In this document: in pieces, positions 18,150 through 26,893 of the stretch
How positions within the stretch are numbered: the first letter of the stretch is position 1
Layout: every line of letters begins with the position of its first letter
Assembly (NCBI GenBank): GCA_027493445.1
Contig: JAOSKU010000001.1
Location: 2,438,822-2,502,821, forward strand
Direction: 5' to 3'
Source of the DNA: Thermoleophilia bacterium
GTDB lineage: Bacteria; Actinomycetota; Thermoleophilia; RBG-16-64-13
Length of the DNA: 64,000 nucleotides
The notes under the pieces: model-generated
The model's database searches: none
Told to the model about the DNA's origin: nothing
Seen by the model: the letters and a program-made list of their open reading frames with translations, nothing else
Translations under genes and position numbers: made by a program

Positions 18150-19073
18150 ATGGCCGCCGTGAAGCACGTGTTCGTCATCGTCAACCCCGCCTCGGACAAT
18201 GGAGCCACCGCCCGTTTCTGGCCGAGAGCCCGCCGGGCGCTGGTCGACGCGGGCTTGTCGTTTGCCGAAGTGTCTACCGAAGGACCCGGCCATGCCACCA
18301 GCCTGGCCGAGAAGGCCGGCGAGGAGGGGTACCCGATCGTGCTTTACGTGGGCGGAGATGGGACGGCCAACGAGGTGGCCAACGGCATCCTCCGCCTCCC
18401 CACCCTGGCCCGGCCGGCCCTGGCCGCTCTCCCCCGCGGAACTGGGGGCGACTTCCCAAAGACGATGGGCATGGCGCAAGGACCGGCAGCGGCTGTCTCC
18501 CGCCTCGAGCGGGGTGAAGAGCGCACCATCGACGTGGCCGCCGCCACCTTCAACGGTCTCGACGGCATGCCCGTGCGTCGTTGGTTCGTCAACATCGCCG
18601 ACGCGGGCATAGGGGGGTACGTGGCCGAGCGGGTGAACCGCACAAGCAAGGCCTTCGGTGGGTTCGCCTCGTTCCTTTGGGCCACCCTCGCCACTTTCTC
18701 CGCCATGCGCAAACCCGATATGCGGGTGAGCATCGATGGCACGGTCGTCTTCCTGGGACCGGCCACATCCGCGGCTGTTTGCAACGGCCCCCGGTTCGGG
18801 GGCGGCATGCTCATGGCACCCGGCGCCCGGCCCGACGACGGCATCCTCGACGTGGTGGTCATTGGAGACATCAGCCGGGGCGACCTCGCCTTGAACCTGC
18901 CCCGGCTCTACAGAGGGACGCACCTTTCCCACCCCAAGGTCTCGGCCTTCACTGGGCGCGAGGTCCTCGTCGAGACCCCAGACCCCGTGCCCCTGGAGAT
19001 CGACGGCGAACACCCGGGAACCACGCCGTTCCATGTGTGGGTGGAGCCGGGAGCGTTGCGGGTCGTAGTGTAG
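18150..19073 (+). CDS. Diacylglycerol kinase family lipid kinase
   Basis: A 307-residue DAGK_cat protein of the YegS/DgkB type. It shows FVIVNPASDNGATARFW at the N-terminus, the ATP-binding YVGGDGTANEVANGIL, a GTGGDF loop in ALPRGTGGDFPKTMG, and NIADAGIGGYVAERVNR in the substrate domain. It would phosphorylate diacylglycerol or a related lipid at the membrane. ATG 18150 has no Shine-Dalgarno in front, so leaderless or weak initiation is likely. The nitroreductase gene follows 67 bp later on the same strand. Confidence 0.9.
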   Translation: MAAVKHVFVIVNPASDNGATARFWPRARRALVDAGLSFAEVSTEGPGHATSLAEKAGEEGYPIVLYVGGDGTANEVANGILRLPTLARPALAALPRGTGGDFPKTMGMAQGPAAAVSRLERGEERTIDVAAATFNGLDGMPVRRWFVNIADAGIGGYVAERVNRTSKAFGGFASFLWATLATFSAMRKPDMRVSIDGTVVFLGPATSAAVCNGPRFGGGMLMAPGARPDDGILDVVVIGDISRGDLALNLPRLYRGTHLSHPKVSAFTGREVLVETPDPVPLEIDGEHPGTTPFHVWVEPGALRVVV

Positions 19074-19140
19074 GATTGGATGTCTTGGGACCATCACCCG
19101 CCCGGCCGCGAGGCCGGACGAGACGAAAGGAGACTCTCCC

Positions 19141-19698
19141 ATGGACGTAAGCGCGGCCATCGCCAAGCGCCGCAGCATCCGCAAGTTCGAGGCGGGACGG
19201 GAAGTCAGTGACGCCGACCTGGTCTCCATCGTCGAGGCCGCGCGCCAGGCCCCTTCGTGGAAGAACGACCAGCCCTGGCGGTTTGTGGTCGTACGCGACG
19301 CCGGCCTCCGCGAGCGCATGGCAGGCTGCCTGGGCGAGGGCAACCCCGCCGCCAACGCCGTCCGCGGCGCCTCGGCCGTGATCGCCTTGATCGGGGTGCC
19401 GGCAGAGGGTGCGATCCACCAGGACAAGCCCTTCTGGCTGGTCGACTGCGGCATCGCGGGGGAACATGTCATGCTGCGGTCCACCGAGCTCGGCATCTCC
19501 ACCGTATGGGTCTCGATGCTCGACAGCCCCAAGCTGTGCGGGCTGCTGGGCCTCCCCGAGGGCATGGAGTGCGTGGCCGTCTTCCCACTCGGCTACGCTC
19601 CCGATGGCTACGAGCCTAAGCCCCGCGGTCGCAAACCATTCGAGGAGATCGTCTGGTTCCAGGAGTACGACCGGCCCTACGAGCCGCCGGTGGGCTGA
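19141..19698 (+). CDS. Nitroreductase family protein
   Basis: A 185-residue FMN-dependent nitroreductase-fold protein. It shows the N-terminal RRSIRKFE that grips the FMN phosphate, VEAARQAPSWKNDQPWRFVV, and a C-terminal GYAPDGYEPKPRGRKPFEEI. ATG 19141 follows GAAAGGAG. These enzymes reduce nitro compounds, quinones or flavins with NAD(P)H. The true substrate is not predictable. The last 22 bp overlap the convergent cysteine-rich gene. Confidence 0.9.
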   Translation: MDVSAAIAKRRSIRKFEAGREVSDADLVSIVEAARQAPSWKNDQPWRFVVVRDAGLRERMAGCLGEGNPAANAVRGASAVIALIGVPAEGAIHQDKPFWLVDCGIAGEHVMLRSTELGISTVWVSMLDSPKLCGLLGLPEGMECVAVFPLGYAPDGYEPKPRGRKPFEEIVWFQEYDRPYEPPVG

Positions 19699-20198
19699 CC
19701 GAGACCGCCCTCTCCCTGGAGCACTCCCGGCTCTTCGACGCCCCAACTCCGGGGCGGACGGAGGGAGAAGAGCGCCGCCAGGAGCACGTAGCCTCCGCAG
19801 GGCTCCAGCCGCTGCTCCGGGGCGAGCTCCGGGTTGCGATGATCGCAGCCGCCATCTGGGAGGAATGGGCATTCACCGCACATGAGGACCTCCAGCAGGC
19901 GGTCCCAGCGATAGTCTACCGGTCTCCCGCTATCCTGGACCAACCGCAGGGCGTCCATGAGCCGCCGGCGCCCCGGCTCCTGGCGCAGCAGCCCGGTCAC
20001 GACGCGCGCAACCACACGGAGGCCGGCGCATTGCCCGGCCTCGACGGTGCCCTCTCGGTAGAAGGTGCAGAAACCGGCACAAACGAGTTCGCGCCGTCCC
20101 TCCACGGTCTCGAGATCGAGCTCGCGAACAGTATTCGCCTCCAGGCGGCCCTTCCAGGCCGGGCCGCATTCGGCGGCCTTGACCTTTCGCTGCGGCAT
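19677..20198 (-). CDS. Cysteine-rich protein of unknown function
   Basis: A 173-residue protein I do not recognise. It has eight or more cysteines in a patterned layout: an N-terminal single Cys (AAECGPAWKGRL), a pair in LVCAGFCTFYREG, one in EAGQCAGLRVV, then CGECPFLPDGGCDHRNP and a final LEPCGGY. The spacing suggests a metal or iron-sulfur site. ATG 20198 is chosen for the AAGGGAG site upstream rather than a start at 20240. The C-terminal tail overlaps the convergent nitroreductase stop. Confidence 0.65.
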   Translation of the reverse strand: MPQRKVKAAECGPAWKGRLEANTVRELDLETVEGRRELVCAGFCTFYREGTVEAGQCAGLRVVARVVTGLLRQEPGRRRLMDALRLVQDSGRPVDYRWDRLLEVLMCGECPFLPDGGCDHRNPELAPEQRLEPCGGYVLLAALFSLRPPRSWGVEEPGVLQGEGGLGQPTGGS

Positions 20199-20328
20199 CA
20201 CGCTCCCTTCCGGCTCCAGTGCGCCCCTGACGACCGGCACGTGCCGCTACACGGTCTTCGCCGCCGGGCGGTGCCGGCGCGGTGGCGGCCCAATGTCAGC
20301 CGGCAGGGGATTGTGGTAACTTCGCCCT

Positions 20329-21304
20329 GTGCACGTACCCCGGCAAAGCTTGCTTTCAGACCGGCTGTCGGCCGATGTGGGGGCTGTGGACAAAGCGAGA
20401 ACGCCCATCCTCGTCCGTGACATGCGACCCGAAGACAGGGGCGCCGTCCTTGCCTTCTCTCAGCATACCTGGCCATGGGGGGACTACGTGCCCGATTCCC
20501 TCGACGCCTGGATATCGGACCCCGAGACCCTCTTGCGGGTGGCCGTCGCCTCCGGAGAGCGCGTCGTCGCCTTGCAGCGATACGAGTGCCTGAACGAGCG
20601 GGAATGCTGGCTGAGCAGCCTGCGTGTCCACACCCAGTATCGTGGCATGGGCATCGCCGCCCTGCTGCTGGAGGATGCCATCGCGACCGCGCAGGCCCAG
20701 GGCATCCGAACACTGCGCTATGCCACTGAAGTCGCTAACGACGCGATCCAAAGACTCAGTCAGGACCATCAACTGCGGCCCCGCGGCACCTGGTTGAGCT
20801 TCCAGCGGCGGCTGGACGCCGCCGCCTGCGAGATAGGCCGGGGACGGCGTTCCTTGGGCGAGACGACCTCGGCCCTCGGATCGGAAGACCGCCAGCGAAT
20901 ACTCTCTCTCCTCCACGCCGCCGGTCACACGCTGTACGTGGTCGACTGGGTGTGGCGCGATCTGGACGACACCGCCCTCAGCCGCCTCATAGAGGCCAAG
21001 GGCGTGCTCTTTTTCGCGCTCGGGAGTGGGCGGGTGGGGGTTGGCACTGGTCAGCCGCGACAGCCGGGAGGCCATCGAAGCCACCCTCTACGGCGCCGAT
21101 GCCGTGTGCACCAACGCCCTGCTCGATCATCTGCAGCGGCAGGCCTGCGAGAGCCACGTGGGTGCCGAGATGCTCATCCACGTTCCTCAGGACTCGTCAG
21201 CGGCGGGCATCCTTGCCGGCCTCACTCGACGTGGCGATTGGCATTCGGTACTGGAGCATCCCTTGCGCATTTGGGAGCTCGACCTGGCGACGGCCCCCAC
21301 GTAA
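20329..21304 (+). CDS. GNAT-family N-acetyltransferase (frameshifted)
   Basis: The N-terminal 150 residues form a GNAT domain: ILVRDMRPEDRGAVLAF, then QYRGMGIAALLLEDAIATA, the acetyl-CoA pyrophosphate loop (Q/R-x2-G-x-G/A), and TLRYATEVANDAIQRLSQ. A second domain of about 150 residues is unassigned. The frame breaks in the G run at 21036-21040. Here one base too many appears to be present; removing it gives GRVGLALVSRDSREAIE and a total near 324 residues. The start is uncertain (GTG 20329 or GTG 20386). Substrate unknown. Confidence 0.75.
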
Positions 21305-21322
21305 GGCGACGGTACACGCAGG

Positions 21323-21688
21323 TCACAGACCCGCACGCATGCGGGCGACCTCGGCGCACTCACGCAACCGACCTTCGAGAGATTCCTTCGCCAGACAGTC
21401 GTCGATGCGACCGCGGTGACGCTGGCGCAGGTCCTGCTCGATCTCCCCGGAAAGGCGGTTCAGGTCCTCGTCCAGCCGTGCCGCTAACAGCTCGTCGCCC
21501 CACTGCTCCGCGCGGGCCACGAGGTAGTCCGTACACGTCTCGTAGGCCTCGGTGGGGGTGGCGATACCGGTGGAACAGAGGTCCATGTAGTACCGGGAGA
21601 AGGCCCGCTTGAGACGCAGTCGTGTGTCGGGGAATGAGCGGGGGGGCTCACCACCGTTCGCTACTTGGCGTACCGGACCTCGCGCCAC
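21323..21688 (-). CDS. Hypothetical protein, helical and charged
   Basis: No family recognised. The C-terminal part (FSRYYMDLCSTGIATPTEAY ... GDELLAARLDEDLNRLSGEI ... LRECAEVARMRAGL) is predicted helical and charged. The start is unclear. GTG 21688 would overlap the 3' end of the preceding gene by 28 bp and suits coupling; ATG 21586 is the alternative. It forms a probable two-gene unit with the gene starting at 22134. Confidence 0.5.
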   Translation of the reverse strand: MARGPVRQVANGGEPPRSFPDTRLRLKRAFSRYYMDLCSTGIATPTEAYETCTDYLVARAEQWGDELLAARLDEDLNRLSGEIEQDLRQRHRGRIDDCLAKESLEGRLRECAEVARMRAGL

Positions 21689-22134
21689 GACGGGTGGGGC
21701 GGAGGGCCGATCTCGCGGGAACGATGCCCCTTGGGATAGTACACGAACGAGCCGCGCTCGTCGTCGTACACGACCTCGAGCTGGTCCTCCAGCAACCGTT
21801 GGTCGAGCCACGCACTACGGAAAACGAGCTCGCGGAGCCAGTAGATCAAGCACTCACCGTTGTGCGTGAGCACGTCCCCACTGCGCTCGTGCAGATAATC
21901 CCCCAGGGCACTCACCGGGTAGTCGATGGCTCCGGACGCCACCAGCTGGACCAGGTCCGAGCACTCGTCTTCATCGAGCGTGCCCGAGTTCACGAGATCG
22001 AGCTCGACCGCCGCAAGCTCGACGCGCTGCCTGAAATCCACATTGTTGAAGCCGTAACGAAAGCTGCGGAACTCGAGGATGTAGTCGGATCCGGAACAGT
22101 AGTTAGGATGCGTGTGACGACCTTCCGGGGTCAT
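21661..22134 (-). CDS. Hypothetical protein
   Basis: A 157-residue soluble protein of unknown family. It opens with HTHPNYCSGSDYILEFRSFR and has an acidic middle (SGTLDEDECSDLVQLVASGA). The C-terminal half reads NGECLIYWLRELVFRSAWLD followed by VVYDDERGSFVYYPKGH. ATG 22134 is chosen over an ATG 9 nt upstream because the GAGG site is directly against the latter. It probably shares a transcript with the gene ending at 21323. Confidence 0.55.
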   Translation of the reverse strand: MTPEGRHTHPNYCSGSDYILEFRSFRYGFNNVDFRQRVELAAVELDLVNSGTLDEDECSDLVQLVASGAIDYPVSALGDYLHERSGDVLTHNGECLIYWLRELVFRSAWLDQRLLEDQLEVVYDDERGSFVYYPKGHRSREIGPPPHPSWREVRYAK

Positions 22135-22209
22135 GGCAACCATCCTCAGGGACTGATCTCCGACGTCTCCATTGTACCAGAGGTCAACCCTCCGCCAAAC
22201 GGGTCCAAC

Positions 22210-22538
22210 GGGCCGTCGGAAAACGAAGCCCCGGCTGCCGGGCCGCCCTGGGCGGCGCTATGCCTCGTCCTCAGTCGCTCCCGTAGCGCCGCTACGAGCG
22301 CTCCCTGCGTCCGGGGAGCTCGTTTCACAACGAAGCCTTGGCGGCCGCGGCCGCACTGGCCGGTGCGATGCGGCGTCCTCGGTCACGTCCGTAGCTCCGC
22401 TACGCCCGCTCCCTGCGTCCTTGCCTCGCCCGCGCCCATCGCGCCCTGACCGCGAAGCGTCATTGTGCAACGAGCTCTGGCCTCGCGCGTGCCCGGCGCG
22501 CCCCGGCGGCGAAGCGCCATCCTTCAACGGCCTGCTAG
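22210..22538 (-). repeat. Miniature inverted-repeat element, copy B (nested composite)
   Basis: An inverted orientation copy of the element at 28705. Outer ends are GGGCCGTCGGAAAACGAAGC at the left and GCCATCCTTCAACGGCCTGC at the right. A second complete unit lies inside at 22316-22478 (163 bp), bounded by GAGCTCGTTTCACAACGAAG and its inverted partner ending in CAACGAGCTCT. The right end supplies the last codons and TGA stop of the FmdE-like gene. Confidence 0.8.
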
Positions 22539-23081
22539 GCCCAGATCTTGGGCACATGGTCCGCAGTACGTGCGATCGCCCTCGATGACCGCGCGCGTGA
22601 CCATGACCCCTTCCTGGCAGCGCGAGCAACGCACGGTCTGGTACACCGAGGCTCGGCTGGGGAGCGAAAGCTGCACAGGGTTGACGTGGAAGAGCTCCGA
22701 CGCGGGGCGCTCCAGAAGCAGGTCGATCTTCTCCCCGGGGGACTTTTCCGAGGCACCCAGCGCGTCGAAGCGGAGAGAGACGCGCACCGCCCTCCCCGAG
22801 ATCCGGTCGCCCAGGGTGAACACCTGCTTGCCGTTGTCTACGAAAAAGAGGTTGCCTTTCCCGAACGTGGTGGAGAGGAGGGCTTGGAAGGCATCGACCG
22901 AGCAACTGTCGTTCTCGGCGATGAGCACGAGTTCCTCGTCGCCGGACGCCCCCACGTCGAGCGCCTGGGCGGCGACTTTAGCCGCCCGGTACCCGATGAG
23001 GAGCCCGGGGCACAGATGGCCGTGGAAGTCGACGACCGCCTGGAGATCGGCCGGGATGGAGGGGCGTTCGTGCATGGGCAT
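22524..23081 (-). CDS. FmdE-like protein (formylmethanofuran dehydrogenase subunit E family)
   Basis: A 185-residue protein with VVDFHGHLCPGLLIGYRAAK at the N-terminus, IAENDSCSVDAFQALLSTTF followed by GKGNLFFVDNGKQVF, and a C-terminal zinc finger (VRCSRCQEGVM ... TYCGPCAQDLGL). This is the FmdE layout. In bacteria lacking methanogenesis, relatives have unknown roles, often near molybdopterin or formate genes. The moeA gene is 18 kb away here. The stop codon and last residues LAGR lie in the repeat element, so the original C-terminus may have been changed by insertion. Confidence 0.88.
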   Translation of the reverse strand: MPMHERPSIPADLQAVVDFHGHLCPGLLIGYRAAKVAAQALDVGASGDEELVLIAENDSCSVDAFQALLSTTFGKGNLFFVDNGKQVFTLGDRISGRAVRVSLRFDALGASEKSPGEKIDLLLERPASELFHVNPVQLSLPSRASVYQTVRCSRCQEGVMVTRAVIEGDRTYCGPCAQDLGLAGR

Positions 23082-23109
23082 TCCCTTGTGTCGTGGTGTC
23101 TTCGGGGAG

Positions 23110-23138
23110 ATAATACCCCCATGGAGCTAGCCGCCCAA
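23110..23138 (-). promoter_or_regulatory. Promoter of the FmdE-like gene
   Basis: TTGGGC, a 17-bp spacer and TATTAT on the minus strand, followed by CTCCCCGA. It overlaps the ATG and first codons of the divergent lipoprotein gene, so the two promoters or genes must interfere. Confidence 0.6.
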
Positions 23139-23915
23139 AGACATGCCCTTTCCCGGATCCTCAGCACCGCCGGAGGCCGTATCCGCCCGCGGCGCGGCCT
23201 GCGCGCCGCACGAGTGGGCTCGATGTGGGTCCTGCTGGTCCTATTGGCCCTGGCCGTGGCCCCGCTCCTGACTGGTTGCTCAAAGGGCCCCACTTCCGAC
23301 GTTGATCCCGACCAAGTCTTCGCCGACTCGGTGACGGCCATGAAGGCACTCGCAAGCTTCCATTTCACCTATGAGGTTAGCGCGCCTCAAGGGTCGGAGC
23401 CCGCGCAGGGCACGCGGATCGTGCGTATCGTCGGTGATGTGACGGCCGATGGCCGCATGAAGGCGGTCATCGACGTGGAGACCAGCGGCGTGCCCTTGCA
23501 ACTTCAGTTCGTGGCCGCGGACGATACCCACTATGTGCAGGACCCGACGACCCAGAAATGGCAGTCGCTGCCGGCGCAATTCAGCCCCGTGGGCCGTGTC
23601 AACCTGAACGCCGGCACCATCCAGATCCTCGAGAAGATCGCTGACCCGGCCTACGTCGCCACGGAAGACGTCAATGCGGTCCAGACGTACCACATGAAAG
23701 GATCGGTGGCGGCAGAGGACGTGGCCACCATCGCAGGCGCGACGTCGACCAGCGAGCCTTTCGCGGGTGACGTCTGGATCGGTGTAGACGACCGCCTGGT
23801 GCACCGCATCGAAATCCTGGGCGCCGCCACGAGCAGCGAGGACCCCAAGACTGTTCGCACCATCACGCTCTCCGACTTCGACGAAGACGTGATCATCGAG
23901 CCCCCGCAGTTATGA
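23121..23915 (+). CDS. LppX/LprAFG-family lipoprotein (LprG-like)
   Basis: A 264-residue lipoprotein. A signal helix is at about residues 35-50 (MWVLLVLLALAVAP) with lipobox LLTGC. The mature domain shows the LprG-type pattern: ADSVTAMKALASFHFTYEVS, DGRMKAVIDVETSGVPLQLQ, TTQKWQSLPAQFSP and a C-terminal IEILGAATSSEDPKTVRTIT. In mycobacteria LprG carries triacylated glycolipids and is encoded next to the MFS exporter P55. The same pairing is seen here, with the MFS gene 64 bp downstream. The start at 23121 is provisional; GTG 23212 or ATG 23224 would place the signal peptide nearer the N-terminus. Confidence 0.82.
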   Translation: MELAAQRHALSRILSTAGGRIRPRRGLRAARVGSMWVLLVLLALAVAPLLTGCSKGPTSDVDPDQVFADSVTAMKALASFHFTYEVSAPQGSEPAQGTRIVRIVGDVTADGRMKAVIDVETSGVPLQLQFVAADDTHYVQDPTTQKWQSLPAQFSPVGRVNLNAGTIQILEKIADPAYVATEDVNAVQTYHMKGSVAAEDVATIAGATSTSEPFAGDVWIGVDDRLVHRIEILGAATSSEDPKTVRTITLSDFDEDVIIEPPQL

Positions 23916-23979
23916 TGGTCGTGCCTCTCAGTCGCGCCCTCGTACTGGGCGCGTCCTCCCCGACATACGCCGGATAGCC

Positions 23980-25509
23980 GTGCCGGTACCTGCGAGCCCG
24001 GATGCGCCCTCCGTCCGGCTCCCGCCCCGTACCGGACTCGTGCTTCTGACCGTCTCCGCAGCGGTGTTCATCGCGGCTCTCGACCAGACGATGGTCGTGA
24101 CTGTGCTGCCGTCGATCCTGCGCACCCTCCACATCCCATACACCAAGCTCGACCAAGCCGCCTGGATCGTCACGGGCTACCTGTTGGGCTATACGGTGGC
24201 GATGCCACTGTTCGGACGACTGGCTGACGTGCGCGGGCGGCGGGTCATGTTCCTGGCGTCGGTCTTGATCTTCGTGGGGGGCAGCGTCCTCTGCGTGCTC
24301 GCACAGAGCCTGACGACCCTTGTGGGGGCCAGGGTCATCCAAGCCGCCGGCGGCGGCGCGCTCGTACCCATCGGTATGGCTGTCTCGGCCGACCTCTTCC
24401 CTCCCCACCGGCGGGCCTTCGCCCTGGGCATCATCGGCGCAGCTGCCGAGGCGGGTGGGGTATTGGGCCCTTTGTACGGGGCCACCTTGTCGCATCTCTG
24501 GGGCTGGAGGGTGATCTTCCTGATCAACATCCCTCTGGGCGTGGCGCTCGTGGCGGCCGGAGTCCTGCTGATCCCTGCACGGAGAGTCGCCGCCCGATCC
24601 GACGGGCAGAGCATCGACTTCGTGGGGGCGGCCCTTATGGCAGCGGCCCTGGCCAGCCTGACCATAGGATTGGCAGGGAACACGCAGACAGGCGAGGCCG
24701 CCGTACGACCTTGGTGGCTGCTGGGGAGTGTGCTGACCTTCGTGGCCTTCGTGCTCTTCGAGATCCGCCGGCGCGACCCCCTGGTAAGACTCGACCTCTT
24801 CCGCCGCGTGCCGTTCAGCGCCGCGAACCTGGCGAACCTGGCGGTCGGCGGCGCTCTCATCATCGGGATGGTGGAGATCCCCCTCTACGCGTATTCCTTG
24901 CTAGGGAAGAGCGAGATCGCCGGTGGTCTGCTGCTGATGCGCCTGACCATCATGATCCCGATCGGGGCCCTGATCGGCGGCTGGTTGGCCGACCGCATCG
25001 GTTACCGGATGACGGGAGTGCTGGGCTTCCTGCTGACGGCGGCCGGATACGGTCTGACGGCCGGTTGGCCCGCCCAACCTTCCTCCGCACAGATGACCAT
25101 GGACCTCGTCTTGACGGGGCTCGGATTCGGCGTGGTCATTGCCCCTATCGGAGCGACCGTCATCGCCAGCGCGGGAGACCGCTGGATGGCAACCGGCTCG
25201 GCGCTTGTCACGGTCATGCGCATGGTGGGCATGACCGTCGGCCTGGCCAGCCTGAGCTCCTGGGGGCTTCGCCGGTTCAACACCCTCATGGCCGGCACCT
25301 CGCTCCCCCTGCGCACCGGCGACATGACCGACAGCCAGTATGACGCTCTTGCCAAGGCGTACGAGGCGACCCTGCGTGACGCTCTCCAAACAGTGTACGG
25401 CGAGTTCTTCGCCATCGCGGCCGTCATCGCCCTCGTGGCCGTTGTGCCGGCCTTCTTCTTCCACCGCCGGCGAAAAGGCGAGCGCCACGCCCCGCTGCTT
25501 CCGCAATGA
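23980..25509 (+). CDS. MFS transporter, DHA2 (14-helix) family, P55-like
   Basis: A 509-residue major facilitator with about 14 hydrophobic segments. DHA2 hallmarks are AALDQTMVVTVLPSILRTLH in helix 1, motif A in LFGRLADVRGRRVMFLASV and motif C-like GAAAEAGGVLGPLYGATLS in helix 5. It would export lipids or drugs by proton antiport. The upstream lipoprotein gene makes the pair look like the mycobacterial lprG-P55 operon, which moves triacylglycerides to the outer envelope. GTG 23980 has only a weak ribosome site. Confidence 0.9.
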   Translation: MPVPASPDAPSVRLPPRTGLVLLTVSAAVFIAALDQTMVVTVLPSILRTLHIPYTKLDQAAWIVTGYLLGYTVAMPLFGRLADVRGRRVMFLASVLIFVGGSVLCVLAQSLTTLVGARVIQAAGGGALVPIGMAVSADLFPPHRRAFALGIIGAAAEAGGVLGPLYGATLSHLWGWRVIFLINIPLGVALVAAGVLLIPARRVAARSDGQSIDFVGAALMAAALASLTIGLAGNTQTGEAAVRPWWLLGSVLTFVAFVLFEIRRRDPLVRLDLFRRVPFSAANLANLAVGGALIIGMVEIPLYAYSLLGKSEIAGGLLLMRLTIMIPIGALIGGWLADRIGYRMTGVLGFLLTAAGYGLTAGWPAQPSSAQMTMDLVLTGLGFGVVIAPIGATVIASAGDRWMATGSALVTVMRMVGMTVGLASLSSWGLRRFNTLMAGTSLPLRTGDMTDSQYDALAKAYEATLRDALQTVYGEFFAIAAVIALVAVVPAFFFHRRRKGERHAPLLPQ

Positions 25510-25584
25510 CGCCGCCGGTTGCTTCCGCGAAGTATCCGTCCGGTCCGGCTGATAGAATCCCGCCGGAACAAGGAGAAGCGTCAC

Positions 25585-26664
25585 ATGGCAAACGGTCAAC
25601 TGGACTTCGATAACGGTCAGAGCGACACCCGATCGGGCGAGATGAGATCCGCCCCGGCGCGCCCGCGTGTCAACGCGGCCGAGCTGCAGGCGGGTGCCGA
25701 GGTGCGCGAGGTCTACCTGGTAGCCGCCAAGGAGCTACGCACTACCAAGAGCGGCAAGCCGTATCTGAAGCTCCGCCTGAGCGATCGCACGGGAGCGGTC
25801 GACTGCATGGTCTGGGAGGACGCGGAACGGATCGCAGAGGGCTTCCGCAGCGGCGATCTGGTACTGGTGGCGGCACGAACGTCGGAGTACGCGGGTAGAG
25901 TGCAGCTGGAAGCCACCACGATCACCGCTGTCGCACCAGGAGACGTCGATCCCCGCGGCTTTCTCCCCTGTACGTACCGAGATGTGGAGGAACTCAAGGG
26001 GTTCTTGCGCTTTCATGTGGATTCGGTCTACGATCCCCACTATCGCCAACTACTCGGCGCGTTCTTCGACGACCCCGAGTTCCTGGAGCGCTTCGCCACG
26101 GCTCCCGCTGCGAAGAGCTTCCACCACGCCTACCTGGGCGGCTTGCTGGAGCACACCGTCTCGGTGGCGGACCTCTGCGACCACGTCTCGCAGCAGTACG
26201 CGCGGGTCAATCGCGACCTACTGGTCACCGCCGCTCTGCTGCACGACGTCGGCAAGACCGACGAGCTGACATACGACCGCACCATCGACTACAGTGACGC
26301 CGGAAGGTTCCTGGGCCACGTCATCCTGGGCGTTACCTTGGTGAGCGAGCGGGCCTCGCGCCTCCCCGACTTTCCCGACGACAAACTCCGTTTGCTGCTG
26401 CACTCGATCGTCAGCCACCACGGCGAGCTGGAGTGGGGGTCGCCAAAAAGGCCGAAGACGCTCGAGGCCCTCATCATCCATCACCTCGACAACCTCGACG
26501 CCAAGGTCAAAGGCTTTCTCGAGATTGTCGAAGGATCACGCGACGCCGACTGGACCGACCTCAAGAACCTGTTCCGCCGCCCCCTGCACGTGCCTCGGGC
26601 CAACCATCAAGAACCTGAGTTCATTCCTCCCACGGAATCAGACCCACCGACTCGCCCTTACTAG
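25585..26664 (+). CDS. OB-fold/HD-domain 3'-5' exoribonuclease (YhaM-like)
   Basis: A 359-residue protein. Residues 35-125 are an OB nucleic-acid-binding fold (REVYLVAAKELRTTKSGKPY, LSDRTGAVDCMVWED). Residues 165-330 are an HD phosphohydrolase domain with metal ligands in KSFHHAYLGGLLEHTVSV, LLVTAALLHDVGKTDEL and HSIVSHHGELEWGSP. The order matches Bacillus YhaM, a 3'-5' exoribonuclease. ATG 25585 follows AAGGAGA. The TAG stop forms the first bases of the repeat element behind it (TAGAGCTCGG). Confidence 0.9.
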   Translation: MANGQLDFDNGQSDTRSGEMRSAPARPRVNAAELQAGAEVREVYLVAAKELRTTKSGKPYLKLRLSDRTGAVDCMVWEDAERIAEGFRSGDLVLVAARTSEYAGRVQLEATTITAVAPGDVDPRGFLPCTYRDVEELKGFLRFHVDSVYDPHYRQLLGAFFDDPEFLERFATAPAAKSFHHAYLGGLLEHTVSVADLCDHVSQQYARVNRDLLVTAALLHDVGKTDELTYDRTIDYSDAGRFLGHVILGVTLVSERASRLPDFPDDKLRLLLHSIVSHHGELEWGSPKRPKTLEALIIHHLDNLDAKVKGFLEIVEGSRDADWTDLKNLFRRPLHVPRANHQEPEFIPPTESDPPTRPY

Positions 26665-26880
26665 AGCTCGGCTCGGAACGAAGCCCCGGCCGCCGCGGCC
26701 GCCCTGGGCGGAGCGATGCGGTGTCCTCGGTCGCCTCCGTAGCGCCGCTACGCCCGGTCCCTGCGTCCTTACCTCGCCCGCACCCAGCGCACCCTGGCGG
26801 CGAAGCGTCATTCCAAACCGAGCTCTGGAGCTCGCTTCGAAACGAAGCCCCGGCCCCCAGGCCGCCCCCGGGATCTCAGG
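26662..26880 (-). repeat. Miniature inverted-repeat element, copy C
   Basis: One full unit from AGAGCTCGG (26663) to CCGAGCTCT (about 26826), with the same internal core (CTCCGTAGCGCCGCTACGCC, CCCTGCGTCC) as the nested units of copies B and D. A truncated second left end (TTCGAAACGAAGCCCCGG) follows to about 26880. It abuts the stop of the YhaM-like gene. Confidence 0.75.
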
Positions 26881-26893
26881 CCACCCACGTGGG

